Positions 1-12,500 of a stretch of 64,000 bases of DNA are shown here, piece after piece. The notes under the pieces are model-generated. The model saw only the letters and a program-made list of their open reading frames with translations, searched no databases and was not told the origin of the DNA. How positions within the stretch are numbered: the stretch's first letter is position 1; every line of letters starts with the position of its first letter. A program made the translations under genes and the position numbers. The DNA is taken from the NCBI RefSeq assembly GCF_036321145.2, contig NC_086246.1, forward strand, positions 35,370,501 to 35,434,500, read 5' to 3'. This stretch comes from Pelmatolapia mariae (Eukaryota > Chordata > Actinopteri > Cichliformes > Cichlidae).

Positions 1-1940
1 GTGAGAATGAATTAAAAGACTAAAGGTATACAAAAAAATTTAAAAACAAAAAAACATAAAAGTAAAATAGTAAACTAAAGCTTTGCAGGGAAGAAAATTG
101 TCTACGCTGTGATTACAGATATTGTGCCTGTAATAAAAATGTGTAATCACCTCACTGAAAAGCATTGCTGATTGAGGAAATCATGTTTGGCTGGTTTAAG
201 TAATTTATTTATTACAGAGATTGTTTGTCCACGTCAACAGTCTCTCTCACAAAAGGAGCTCCACAAGGTCCTGTACACACCTGATTTCAGATAAGTGGAA
301 GATAATGAATGGATGGACAGACAGACAAGTCGATAGACTAATTATTCGATTTTGAACATCTAAATACAAATACAATAAAAATAAGCCCGTCTCCACACAG
401 TAGTCTAAATAAGGTAGAGAACAGTAACAGATTTTTCACATGTGACATTTCCAGCAAATTTTGTCAGCTATTGTCACACCCACAAATTGAGTTTTATGCA
501 CTTTTTCTAAGCCGACCCCTCTATTTGTACCTGAACTTAATTATTTGTTTAATGGCTACAATATACCATTCACATTTAATTTACCTGGCGCTTGTCATTT
601 GGGTAGATGGATAGATGGATGGACTTACATAAACTTAAAGGGCCTTTAATTCATATTCATATGTGATTAGGTGTCATATTATTAAAAATTAATATTTATT
701 TGAATTCATGAATTATTATTTATTATTTAGAATAAACATATTTTATATTATATTATTGTTAATTTTAGATTATATCAAATTATTATTTTTAGAAACAGGA
801 GCAAGCAACATAAGCCTTCACAGGAACATAACAGATGCTTTGACAAAGAGAAAAGAGGATTATTTATTATACACAGAGGACTAAGTGGACACTGGAAACA
901 CTGGGCGTACAAAACAAAGGTGGAAGTATTGACAATCTAACAGACAGAGCTTAAAAGCCAAAAAAAATCCAGATTATACACAGTAAACTCTGTGGTGCTC
1001 ATGCTCTAATAATACATCCGGTGGTTCTGAATCCAGTACAGCACCTCTAAGGACTCACTTTTTTCAATTACCATTTGTATTTTCTAACTTCAAAATTGAA
1101 GCCTCAATCACATGTTTAACATTAAAATAAATAAACGATACACCTTTTTCACCTTATCTCGTTTTTAGTATGTGAAAACGTTATAACACCCTCATTATTA
1201 ATAAAGGACATTAACCAATTAATTTAACACAAGATAAAACCACCCTCTATTTATGATGGGATGAGAAGAGAATAAAAAAAACGTAAAAAAACATAAATAC
1301 TTTTATGTAAGGTCTTGTGTAGCACATATTCAACTGATCTTTATATTCTGGTGCATGAAGTGTAATTATATTTTAAATTGCATGATCCTGGTTCAGAGCT
1401 TTGAAACTGCACTGCGCCCGTAGAGACGACTTGGGAGGAAAGAAGCTTTGTCAAGCAACTGATCCACTGCCAGTTTCATTTTGACAGGGTGGAGATATGC
1501 GCTCTGGCTGCATGGGACTGAAACAGCACAGCTGATAGAGAACAGCTGTCCACTGTTGCACTGGACAGGGGCCAGTGTTAAGCCTGGTGGACTCACAAAC
1601 ACACAAAACCCCACAGGATCTGCCGACAAACTGTCCCCCAAAACTTGCATATTAGATTTACCTCTCTGTGCTTAGCCATGACTCTCACCTCTTTTCCTGT
1701 TGAAATATTCCTTCCACCTACGCAAGTCTATTGAGTAATAGAAGTCTGTGAGAGGAATGAACAACAAGGTCTACTTTACACACCAGTGATGTTGCTTAGG
1801 GAGTTTCTTAAAGTCAATCAGAAGGGATTTCTTTCCATAAAACTGAGTAATAGTCAGTTGAACTCCACTTTCACCACATCATAGAGTTGGTGTTGATTTT
1901 GTGATTTGTGAAAGATAAAAAAAAAAATGCTTTTCTTTTT

Positions 1941-1982
1941 TTTTAAATATAAGTGTCTTTGATTAGACACTTATATTTAAAA
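1941..1982. repeat. perfect 18-bp inverted repeat
   Basis: Arms 1941-1958 and 1965-1982 (core taagtgtct / agacactta) are perfect complements around a 6-base loop. It may be a MITE remnant. It has no T-run or gene context to suggest a terminator. Confidence 0.6.
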
Positions 1983-3933
1983 CTACTCTTTCTATCTTTG
2001 AGATAAAAGGAAGGTTGGAGATGTATAGACGTATAATTAACTGAGACAGCTGGATCAAGTGATGGTTTAATTACTGAAACCTTAAAGGTTTGTGATATGT
2101 AGCCCATTAATAGAGATAGATGGATCATATTTAAGATTAAACTATCTCTATTAATCATATTTAAGCCTTAATTAATGGCAGGACTTCTTTGAGCAGTCTT
2201 GTAGGATTGGGGTCCAATAGACACACTGAAGGTTTGGAGGAAGTGATTACTGAAGTTAACTCAGGAAGATTAATTGGAGAGACTCATCAGTGGTACTGTT
2301 ATTGAAAGTATCTGCGTGTAATGATGCCGCCATGAGATGGTTAAGAATCATTTTTTCTCTATTGGTTAGATTTTTATTTGTGAAGAAATTTGTGAGCTCA
2401 TTACTAGTTAAGGTTCAAGGGAAGTTTGGCTCAGCAGACCGATTCTTTGTCAGCCTGGCTACAGTGTTGAAAAGAAAACTGGGGTTGCTATTTTCTTCAC
2501 TAATGAAAAGTAAGATGTCCTAGCCTTTTAGGAGGGCTTTTATATAGAACAATAAACTATTTTTCCAGGTTAAATGAAGATCTTCTAAATTAATGAGATG
2601 CCATTTCCTCTCTAACTTTTGGGTTATCTGCTATAAGGTGCACATTAGAGAGTTATACCAGGAAGTCAAGTACTTGTGATTTGAGGCTTTCTTTTACAGA
2701 AGCGCCACAGTATCCAGAGTCATGCACAATGTCGATGTGACACCATTAACAAGATAATCGACCTCTGTGGGAGTAGAGTTTAAGTAGCAGCTCTGTACTG
2801 TGTTGACACGATAAGTGGAGGAAAAATACGCTTAAATGTAATTACTGCGCTTTCAGAAAGACATCTACAGTAATGAAATGTATTACCTACTATTGAGTAA
2901 TCAATTATTGTAAATTTAAGTGTTATTAAGAAGTAATCAGACAAAAGAGAGTTTTCAGGGAACACTGTATAAATGTTCAGTTCCTATGTCACATGTCAGA
3001 ACAAGATCCAGGGTGTGATTAAAGTGGTCGGTGGGTTCTTTTACATTTTGAGCCAATTAAGTTTAATAATAGATTAAATGTTTCTTTTGATCTTTCTTGT
3101 TGCCATCACTGTGCAGCCCTTTAATGAGTAGGGCATTTTCTGGATTGAATGAATGAATGATATTAAGTCTTATAAAAATACGAAACAAACATGATCTTAC
3201 TGCTTTTCAGTGTATTTTCTTTAAGAGTGCATCCATTGTGATCATTAAGAAACTCCTCAGGAAAATCTCCTGTGCTGGGTCCATTACAGTACAGGTTTTT
3301 CAAAAAAAAAAATTGTGCCGGGCACACCAAAAAGCAAGATAAAAAATATCAAGGCACTCCTGTATTCATCTAGAGAACACGCAGAAAGTAAATTTGGTAG
3401 AGTGGAGACACGGGGCAACAATGCAGAGCTGAAATGAAAGGCCTACTTAAGTGAAAATAAAAGGAAAGCACAAGAGACAGAAGACTTACAAAATAAATCT
3501 GGAAGCAACAAAACACAGAAACAAAACTAATAGATGACTGAACATGGAGAAACACAAGGGAGGCTACAATCAACAAGGAAATCCAAATTCAAAAAATAGA
3601 GGACAACAAAGGTCAAACAAGAAAGCGACTACATGTTTTCTATATTGACCAACTGGGGTAATTTCCGAATAAAATGAAATCTGAACATATGCAGTGAAAA
3701 GCAGAGAAATGTAAGCTGTTGGAGGTCAAAAGCTGGTATGTCATCCATGTTAATACTCTGTCCATATGTGTAAGCCCGCTCTGCTGCAGCTGTTTTTTTC
3801 CATCTGATTTAACAAATCTCTGTTTAATGCTTAATAACTTCCCATGTAAACATCAAAGAAATGTAACACCATTGAAAGGTAACAGTGAGATTTTTCTTTT
3901 TCTGGACCACTTTAACATCACATTTTCCATCCA

Positions 3934-3985
3934 TGCGATAAATTGATAGCCTGGGACTCCCGGGACAGGCTATCAATTTATCGCA
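3934..3985. repeat. perfect 20-bp inverted repeat
   Basis: Arms 3934-3953 and 3966-3985 (tgcgataaattgatagcctg and its complement) around a 12-base GC-rich centre that is itself partly palindromic (tcccggga). Likely the fold-back core of a small non-autonomous element. Confidence 0.65.
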
Positions 3986-5854
3986 GGTCATGAACTTACA
4001 GTTGTTCCAGTATGTTATAATAAACTGCCAGTTAGGGGGGGAAATCTGTATATACAACTGAAGCGATAGAAGATCTGAGGCTTTGTGGGATTTACAACCT
4101 TGATAAAATACTCATCGCCTACCTTGTTTCAGCTGGAATTATAAAACTCAAACATCACAGCTTTTGCTACAGCCAGGGACATAATTTCATCTCAAGGCTA
4201 AAGTCAACATCAAAGTCAATCGGCCTTGGCAACACAAAGTGTGGAAGAAAAATATATTTTTTTATCATAAAATTCCATTTCAATTCCAGCTCCAGCTAGC
4301 TGGGTTTTAAGCGCTAGCATCAGAGCTACCAGGGTTATAGTTTGCCTAATTGTGGCACACAAGCCAGTTTTATGAATAAGAGAGCTAGCTTTCTGCTACA
4401 GCTGTTAATATTAATGTACAGAATTTCTTTATGGACACTGTAATATGAATAGGTTAAAGCAGTGTTGTTGTTAGGCCCACCCAATTAAGTATCTGTGCAT
4501 TAATTCATATAGTTTGTTAATGAAAACCTTAAATAGCCATACTAGTAAAAAGTCATAGCCGTGCAAGTTTTTCAGTTAACACTTTAGTGCTTCTGTAGCA
4601 GTCCTGGTAACCGTGGAAGACACAGAGTGGATAGGCCTATGCAGGTCAGAGTGCTTCTAATATCTCTTTGAAACCAAAAATAACTCAGAATCAGTTTGTG
4701 CAGCTACTTTTAAAGCATGGACCTACTCAAAAACTATGAAACAAGTAGAAATGTGCTGAGGAGATTCTGTGTTCGCAATTAGCCGGTGAACTCATTGATC
4801 CACTTTCAGGGAAAATGTTTCTCCTGTTTGTTTCCTGCTTTACCTCTGCAATCTAAGACAGTTGTTTTTAGACTGTTTAAAATTGTGGCTACATAATTTT
4901 ATGGGTGTACTGTGCATGTATGGTTATAATTGTGCATAGCATGACTTGAGCCAAGTGGCCACCCATCAACTTCATATGGTCTGGCACTAACCCTGGGTTA
5001 AAGTCTAAAGAAGGGAGAAAATATTCACAAATCTTGGTGTTCAGTTACAACTGCTATGAAATGATCGCATTTGTTACGCTCTCCTCTTTTAGCCAACTAC
5101 TGAACCTAAAGACAATACCTGAAGAACCCTTTTCTCTATACTGACATAAGCTTGTAGATGGTGCCTCTTAACACTTTCTCCAGCTTCTCTTTCACCAATT
5201 CACCTCCATCCTTTCATTATACAAGCTCCCATGTTCTTTCTCTCATTCTTTGTGCTTATTGTCAGCGTGCTTCACCAAGTAGAGTGAAATTCAAGCAGCA
5301 TACACCTGCTCCTTGAGAGGATTCAAAAATAGAACACTTGATCAGTGAGTGCTGGATTTGTTTCCCGTCTTTTGAGATTTGAGTCTCTAAATGATGCCCA
5401 AGCTTGGGCTCTGGGGCACATACTGTTTTGTTACTTTTGAATAGTATGTATCGCTACAATTTTACAGAAACAAACCACTTTTCAATACAGGTTGCTACGT
5501 GATACTGTGAGTCACTGTTATTCTGCTGCAACCAGCCCTCATCTAAGGGTGTTACATCCATCCTTTAGATGAAATGATCACTTTTTTCTCAAATTCCACA
5601 CATTGTTACTCCTGTGAAAATCAAAATTTTATATACCATTTTGCTTGTTAAACTCAGTATAAGGACAAAAAATGTTGTTTTCTATTTCTGCAAGTCTTAT
5701 GATATTTTGTTTCTCAACTTTGCAGAGGTGTGGAAAGGGCAGTGATGAATCAAAAGATTTTCTGTACTAGGAAATCTAAAATATTTAAGTGTAATTCAGC
5801 ATCACATTTTTTATATTGGCTTGTGCTGGATATGTATTTTCTTCCTGTATGATG

Positions 5855-6130
5855 GTGGATGTTAAGAGTGCTGGGAGTGACCAGGAGGGACTGGATTAGA
5901 AAGGAGAACATAAGGAGGGAATGCTGAGGCTGAGGTGTTTGGAGACAAAGTTAGAGACACAAGGCTAGGACAGTTTGGAGAACATGCAGAGGAAGAAGAC
6001 TGAAGATGGAGCTGCCAGGCAGCAGTCAAAGAGCAACACCACAGACGAGATTTACAGATATAGTGAAGGATGACATTCAGAGAGCTGGTGTGACAGAGTG
6101 CAAGAGATAGGGTGAGATGGAGGTATGATT
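5855..6130 (+). mobile_element. relic of non-LTR retrotransposon, RT C-terminal region
   Basis: The nucleotide pattern (gtgaccaggagggactggattagaaa..., ...atggagctgccaggcagca..., ...gatatagtgaaggatgacat...) and its broken translation (KMELPGS, then DIVKDDIQRAGV) match the C-terminal end of reverse-transcriptase polyproteins abundant in teleosts (RTE/Rex3-like is my assignment, uncertain). Stops and frameshifts make it non-functional. It lies on the + strand, upstream of slc1a7 exon 2. Confidence 0.6.
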
Positions 6131-6483
6131 TAGATAAAGTTGGAAAACTGTAAACCTAATTACTTTAAATATTGCATTCACAATGGGAAGCGAATAAAAT
6201 GCTTTACGTGTTTACAATGCAGATTAAACATGTACCCATTTATTAGCAACGAAGGAATATAGGAAAATAGTCCAGTCTCATTTCTGTCCATGAAACTGAA
6301 TTTTTTTTATAACAGACATCTAAACTCTTCAAAAGATCATTCATTATGCGTCACTGTCATGCCCTGCTCCTGTTCATTATTTCTTTTTAAGAAATAATGA
6401 GAAAGAAATAAGGTCCTTTTCAAAAATCTGTCTGATAGACTTCCTAAAATGTGACCATTATTTATCTTCTCTTACCCTGACAG

Positions 6484-6563
6484 GAGGTGAAGTACTTTCA
6501 GTTTCCTGGTGAGCTACTAATGAGGATGCTGAAGATGCTGATTCTCCCGCTCGTTGTGTCCAG
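6484..6563 (+). CDS. slc1a7: slc1a7 exon 2
   Basis: The exon reads EVKYFQFPGELLMRMLKMLI and continues LPLVVS, the end of TM1 into TM2 of EAATs. The acceptor is ctgacag and the donor gtacct. It begins in phase 0 and ends with two bases (AG) of a split Ser codon completed by T at 9387. No exon encoding the preceding about 45 residues was found between 1 and 6480. Confidence 0.93.
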
Positions 6564-9500
6564 GTACCTGCACGTCAGTACAGCTCTAACACAATGACCC
6601 AAATCACTACTTAACTTAACATATCTAAAGTTTCCAGTAATGTATCCAGTCGCTTTTTAAGACATACGTACATTTACATTCTGCTGGTTTGGGATAATTG
6701 ACATTGGAATCAAGTTTGACAAAAAATGTGAATCTAAAATAAAATAAAAATAAAATGATAGGTGCAATAAGGCTGTACTTAATTTTAAATCCACGTAAAT
6801 AGAAAAATAGCAAAATAATTTGATCAGCTGCTTACTTGTACTGCAAGGACAATAAACTGACAGTATATGACAGTATAATTGTCATTTGTAATATTGTTTG
6901 CCTTTGATTCATCCTAGCTCCATTTGCGCTTGATCCATCGATTGAACAGTTCATCTCTGTTTCTTTGTTAGCTCATCGAGTATTAACACCAAAGCTCTCA
7001 CAATGTGTTCTCACACAGTGCCTGCTTATTGCTTCTCTTTATCTTAGCTCTGTAATATTAGCCTCTATTTTAATATAAACCAAAGATAAAGGTCAGAAGC
7101 CTGGAGGGGTGGTAGTAGCACAGGTTTATAAACCTCACTGCTTTTTTTTGTCACGTCCTTTTTAGATTCGTTTTCACCGGCTTGTTACTTTTTGAATGTG
7201 GACGCTAAAAGCTGTCTGGTCGGTTTAGAAAGTCATTGTGGTTTGGGTTAAAGTACACTCTTTCACACCAGTAACCTTCATGTTGAAAAATTATGTGTTG
7301 GAAGTGGGCCCATCTTACTATCATAACACTGAGATAAGCCTGTGGTTTTGAAAAAAGTACATTATTTTATCCACGGAGTGTGAAAATTTTATGTTTCTCT
7401 CCACAGAAAAGCCCTCTTTAGACTCATGTCCATAAAAATTCTCCTTTTTTAAAATGTCAGTGTGCTGCCTGCACGTCTTTACAGTTTGTTTCATCTGCTC
7501 CATCTTATCTAAACCTATCTCTATTGGAGCTTTGCTCATGAATCTGTTTATATACCAGTAAAATTACTAACAAACATCCCATGTAAGGAAATGCAGTTTA
7601 TTATTCAAGACAAAAAACTAGCTCACTGAATAAGATTTTGCATGGAAAAAATGCAATTTAAAAGCATCCATTTATTTTCTTATTTGCTGAGAAATACAAA
7701 ACGTTTCTTCATTAATCTTGTTTTGAGAATTTGTATGTAGTTTAATCTTTGGTTTTGATGATGGTTCTTTAATGATTTGTCTCATTACATTTCTCTTTTG
7801 TTTGCTTTCACAGATGAAACTAACATTTTTACTTTGAGGAATTTACTTTGAACATTCAGTATGTAGGATATGTCTAAATGATCACCGTCCATATCAGTAG
7901 CTTTTGGAGCTTCCGTCGTTGTTTTAAAGGGAAATGAAACTGGAAAACAAACCACAGCTTCCTGCATTGGAGTCCAGTGTTTAACTAGCCATCCAACCGC
8001 CTGATGCTCTTCTCCTATGTGTCCTTTGCTCTTTGCTGTCCGAATACTTTTATCTGTGTGTTGCATGTTTCATTGGTACTAGATCAAAATGTACTCGCAT
8101 GTAATGTGGAAAAAATGTCACAGAAAAATATTAGAATTTTTTAATACCACCAGTGGCACCACTGCCAAAGCTTAATTTTGATGTATTTACCAATAATAGC
8201 TTTCAAGCTTCTGAAGTGCTTTTTATTGTTATTCACTCTTGGAAATGTAACAAAATAATATAAATTAAAAACTAAATTGGCAACATTTATGAAACACAAA
8301 ATTTGTGCTGCTGCTAAAACTTTGGAGTTTGAGTAAATTCATATTCGGAATATAAATACCTTGTGTACCCCTAGTTCAGAAGGAAATTTCTGAAAAGTCT
8401 GGCTGTTCACAGAATGCAATATGAAAGTATATTAATAGAAAGCTGAGTGGGAGGGAAACGTGTGGTAGGAAAAGGTGCACAAGCAACAGGGATAACTGCA
8501 GCCTTGAGAGGATTGTCATGAAAAGTTATATTTTATTAAGTCCAAAGTAAATTCAGATATTTACCAGAAGACTTTAGAGCACTTTGTGCTTCCATTGCTG
8601 AGAAGATTTATGATTTTCTTTTCCACAGGACGTAGGACCTGTCCACAGCACCAAAACTACTACCAAATTCTTTACTGACCACATTGTTGATGTGCTTGAT
8701 TGGCCAAGCTGTGGTTTATTGCCAAGAAGATAATAAAAAATACCCAACCCAACAAAGTATAGGCAAACTGAAGGTTGCAATCAAAGCAACCTGGGCTTCA
8801 GTAACACCTGAGCAGCGCCACAATCTAATCACCTCTATGCCACACCAGAGTATTGTTTTGAATTTACCAATCGGTCCATCCATCCAATTTCTTCCACTTA
8901 TCCAATTCAGGGTCACAGGGGGAATGGAACCCAGCTACCATAGGGGCAGGGCACACCCTGTCTGTCAAAGGGCTAAAACAGAGACACAGACCACATTCAC
9001 ACTCACAGTCACATCTATGGGCAAATTAGAATCCCCAATTAACGCGACTCCCACCCCACTAACTGAATGATTGGGCTGTGTAAGGAAGCTGGAGAGTACC
9101 CGGAGAGAACCCACACAGACATGCTAACTCCACACAGAAAGTCACGGCCAGATGATGAATTCAAACCCATGAATGAACCATCGGTCATCCAGGACCCTCC
9201 CAGAACATTTTTGTTCTATGTACATATACTATTTGTGGCAAGAAAGAGCAAATTATATTGCACACCATTAAAATTTTGATTGCTGGAATATTTCATCAGT
9301 GTTAGAAACAGGTATACAGATCCAGGTAACTCAGAGGTGGAAAGGTTAAAATCCATTCAGTCCAAACTTCTTGTTTTTTCTTTCAGTTTGATGTCAGGAC
9401 TGGCAGCTCTCGATGCAAAATGTTCCAGTCGCCTCGGTCTGATCACAGTATCGTATTACCTGTGGACCACCTTTGTGGCTGTGATTGTGGGGATCATCAT

Positions 9501-12500
9501 GGTCTCCATCATCCATCCAGGAGGTGCAGCGCAAAAAGAGGACTCCGAGGACAGCGGCAAACCCATCATGAGTTCTGCAGATGCACTACTGGACCTGATC
9601 CGGTGAGATTAGAACATTTGTCTAAGTTTTCTGAAGAATTATCTCCAGGCCATGAATTAAACACAAATGCGACTTTGACTCATTTGATGGCAGTAGAAAC
9701 AAAGTACTTACTGCTACAGGTGCTGAATTTAGCATGTGCTGTGTGTTCTGTGTGAGATGGCCAACAAAGGTGCGTTGGCCATCTCATGGATTGGAGATTA
9801 TATATCGGAATTTCAGGAGCAGGACCAGGCCACCAAACACGCTCGTTCTGGTTGTCATCTATATAGGTTCCCCCAGTTCTGCAAGCTGTTCATTCTCGTT
9901 TATGTGCCCCACCCTCCCTCCCTCCTTGTTCTCAATTCTTTAACTTCTTCACTCCTATTTAGTACATGGGGATCTGCCAGGCCTGGGAGCCGTCGCCAGT
10001 CCCCTTCGAGGCCTTCCCCAAACCGCAGCTCAGTTCATGTCCAAGCATTCACCTTTACCTACTAAAACGGTGTCAAGCCTAAAAAGAGGACGTGGGCCCA
10101 GCTAGTGAATTTCTGTTCAGTTTAACCAGTGATTTAAGAACGAGGTTTGTTCTGTGGTCTTTACTTCATTCATGTAAACAAAGAGTCAAACTGAGTCAAC
10201 ACAGGCAGAGAAATCTCAACTTTTAGCATGGATGCCAGACTCAAAAATACTGGCAAGCTAGTGGACGATAGGTACTCCAGCTCTTTTCTTTGAATCTTTC
10301 TCACAAACATATAAACACCTGCCAAAATAATCAAAAGTTCCATTGCTGTAGTTCACACTTCACCGTCTGTCTCAACAGCAGTGTTTTGGCATGATGATAC
10401 ACACCCTGAAAACTTAAAAGAGGAAAATAGAATTTTTTTTTTTTTCAATAAAATACCCTGAAAAGTTTCAAAAGTACGTTATTTTTTGGCGATTACTTTG
10501 AGCTAATAATTTAACTCATAATGGGTCGGTTAATGCTCCTCTCAGCTAGTGAAATTGCTTCTTTAATCAGCAGAATAGATTTTATAACATAATTGGTAAA
10601 AAGGCTTTTACCGAGATCACCTTTTAACATGATAAACTTGCATTAGGTAACATAATGTGCCGGGGAACGGTGGCTGCTGAAAATGGGGCTCTGTACACCT
10701 ACATAGATAATCCATTAAGAATCACAAAGTATTTATTTTACTTGTCATTTTTTTCATCATAAATAAAGAAATAGGAAATGTGCTTTTCTTTCAAAACTTG
10801 CAGATTTTAAAGTGACCCTAAACTAAGGGTAAGTAGGTGATGGTGTGTTTGTAGAGCAGACACAATCCTGACCACACCCTAGTTTTTCAGACCGTTCGGA
10901 TTTGTAACAAATCCCGAGAGAGGATTAAATATATTGGTTGTCTTAAACTATTCAGTTCCCGTATTCTGGGATGACTTCATTGTTGACTAAAACCCATTTA
11001 ATCTTCTTTAATAGAAGATGGTGCTCAGTTTCTCATAAGCAGTATCTGTAAACAGGACTATTAACTGTCACCTGGCGTACTCCGCGTCTCTGTATCTGTT
11101 TGGTTGTCTAATCCAAGCATCTGATTTCAGGCTGTTTATTTGGATGGTGAGTCTGCAGCCAGTAATCAGAGCAGTGACCTTAAAAACTCTGTCAGTAAAA
11201 ACTAACTAATGGAAGTGTGGCATGTGATTGAGTTTTTGGAGTTGAAGTCTGCAGTTCCACAGTTTGACATTCAAATACAATACTAAGTGCTGTTGGTTGT
11301 GACTAGTTTCACAATCTGTTCAATAGTAGGAACACATCCTTAGTGTTTTTGTGTAAACTATATTGAAATCTATTTTAGACATTAAAACTACTGTACTCTA
11401 TTCTGTTCTATTCTAGAAATTTCCTTTATGTCAAGTTGTCCAAAGCGTGGAATAGTCTGCAGCCAGTAAAATTAATAGAATTAAACAGACAGATAATAAT
11501 AGAAAAAAATGTCCATACTGCCAAGTTATTTTGACATTTTCGACAAAACAAAACTCACATGTACGTAGTCTAACCAATCCAATATTACATTTCCACCTCC
11601 CCAAATGATTTTTTCATATTACTGTCTTTTCAATCATATTAGATTTCAGAAAATGAACTCTCTAAAGTCTCATGTATCATCGGAAGCTAAAGTCAAGTTT
11701 CCCTTTATAAACTAAAAAAAACCCTCTTTGAATGAACTTCCACATGATTAAAACGCAGTTCTGTTATTCCAACTTAATGTACTTGAGTTGGACCAATGTA
11801 ATTCAATTAATGATGAATCAAATTATTTACTGTAGTTGAATCCAACATAATTTATTAAGTTGATCCAACCCATGCAAATTACGTTAGTCCCACAAAAATA
11901 CTTAATGCTAACAGAAAGCCATTTATTAATGTGGGAATCCTTCCCATGATTGTTTTAAGATCATATTTTGGAGTGTTCAACAAAGTCTAGAGTTTGGTTA
12001 ACTAAAAAATTAATGGATTTATAAAAACTTTTACATAGTTGTCACTCCATCCATCCTCTTATCTTTATTAGGTTTGTGGGGGGGCTGGAGCCTATCCCAG
12101 ATGTTATAGGGCAAAAGGCAGGGCCCACCCTGGACAGGTCGCCAAGTCTATGCCAGGGCTAACACAGAGAGACAGTCAACCATTTGCACTCACATTCACA
12201 CTTATCGGTAATTTAGAATCACCAATTAATCTGACCCCACTAACTACATGTCTTTGGACTGTGGGAGGAAACCAGAGTACCCAGAGTGTCAAGAACTAAG
12301 GTTCACACGCAAAGATGGGAACCAAACGCAAATTCAATACGAAACTCGCAGGAACTATGTACAGATTTATTTCTTTAACATAAATGATCAGGAACCACCA
12401 AGGAAACAAGAATATAACTCAAGCCGAGGAAACCGGGAACTGAAATGCCCTGGGAAGCTGTGATTGGGACTGTGGGAAGAATCAGAGTCGGGCGAGGGTG

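Larger units (their letters stand above)
1..5854. other. slc1a7 intron 1 / upstream DNA, no gene seen
   Basis: AT-rich, non-coding sequence. I searched it for the missing first exon of slc1a7 (short hydrophilic start, then a TM1 helix with a VGCLLGF-like motif) and did not see it. Short degenerate tetranucleotide runs (gatggatggacagacagac near 310; gtagatggatagatggatgg near 600) and two foldbacks (1941-1982, 3934-3985) are listed separately. Confidence 0.6.

Noticed and set aside
1393..2523. Frames of 60-85 codons before slc1a7 exon 2, considered as its missing first exon
   Set aside because: None shows the EAAT N-terminus or TM1 pattern, and no donor in the right phase follows.
8684..9070. 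128-codon + strand frame considered as one gene
   Set aside because: It is a chance fusion of a Tc1 transposase C-terminal relic with a non-coding interspersed repeat.
9420..9755. 111-codon frame overlapping slc1a7 exon 3 in another frame
   Set aside because: A shadow of the exon; it runs through the splice donor into intron sequence.
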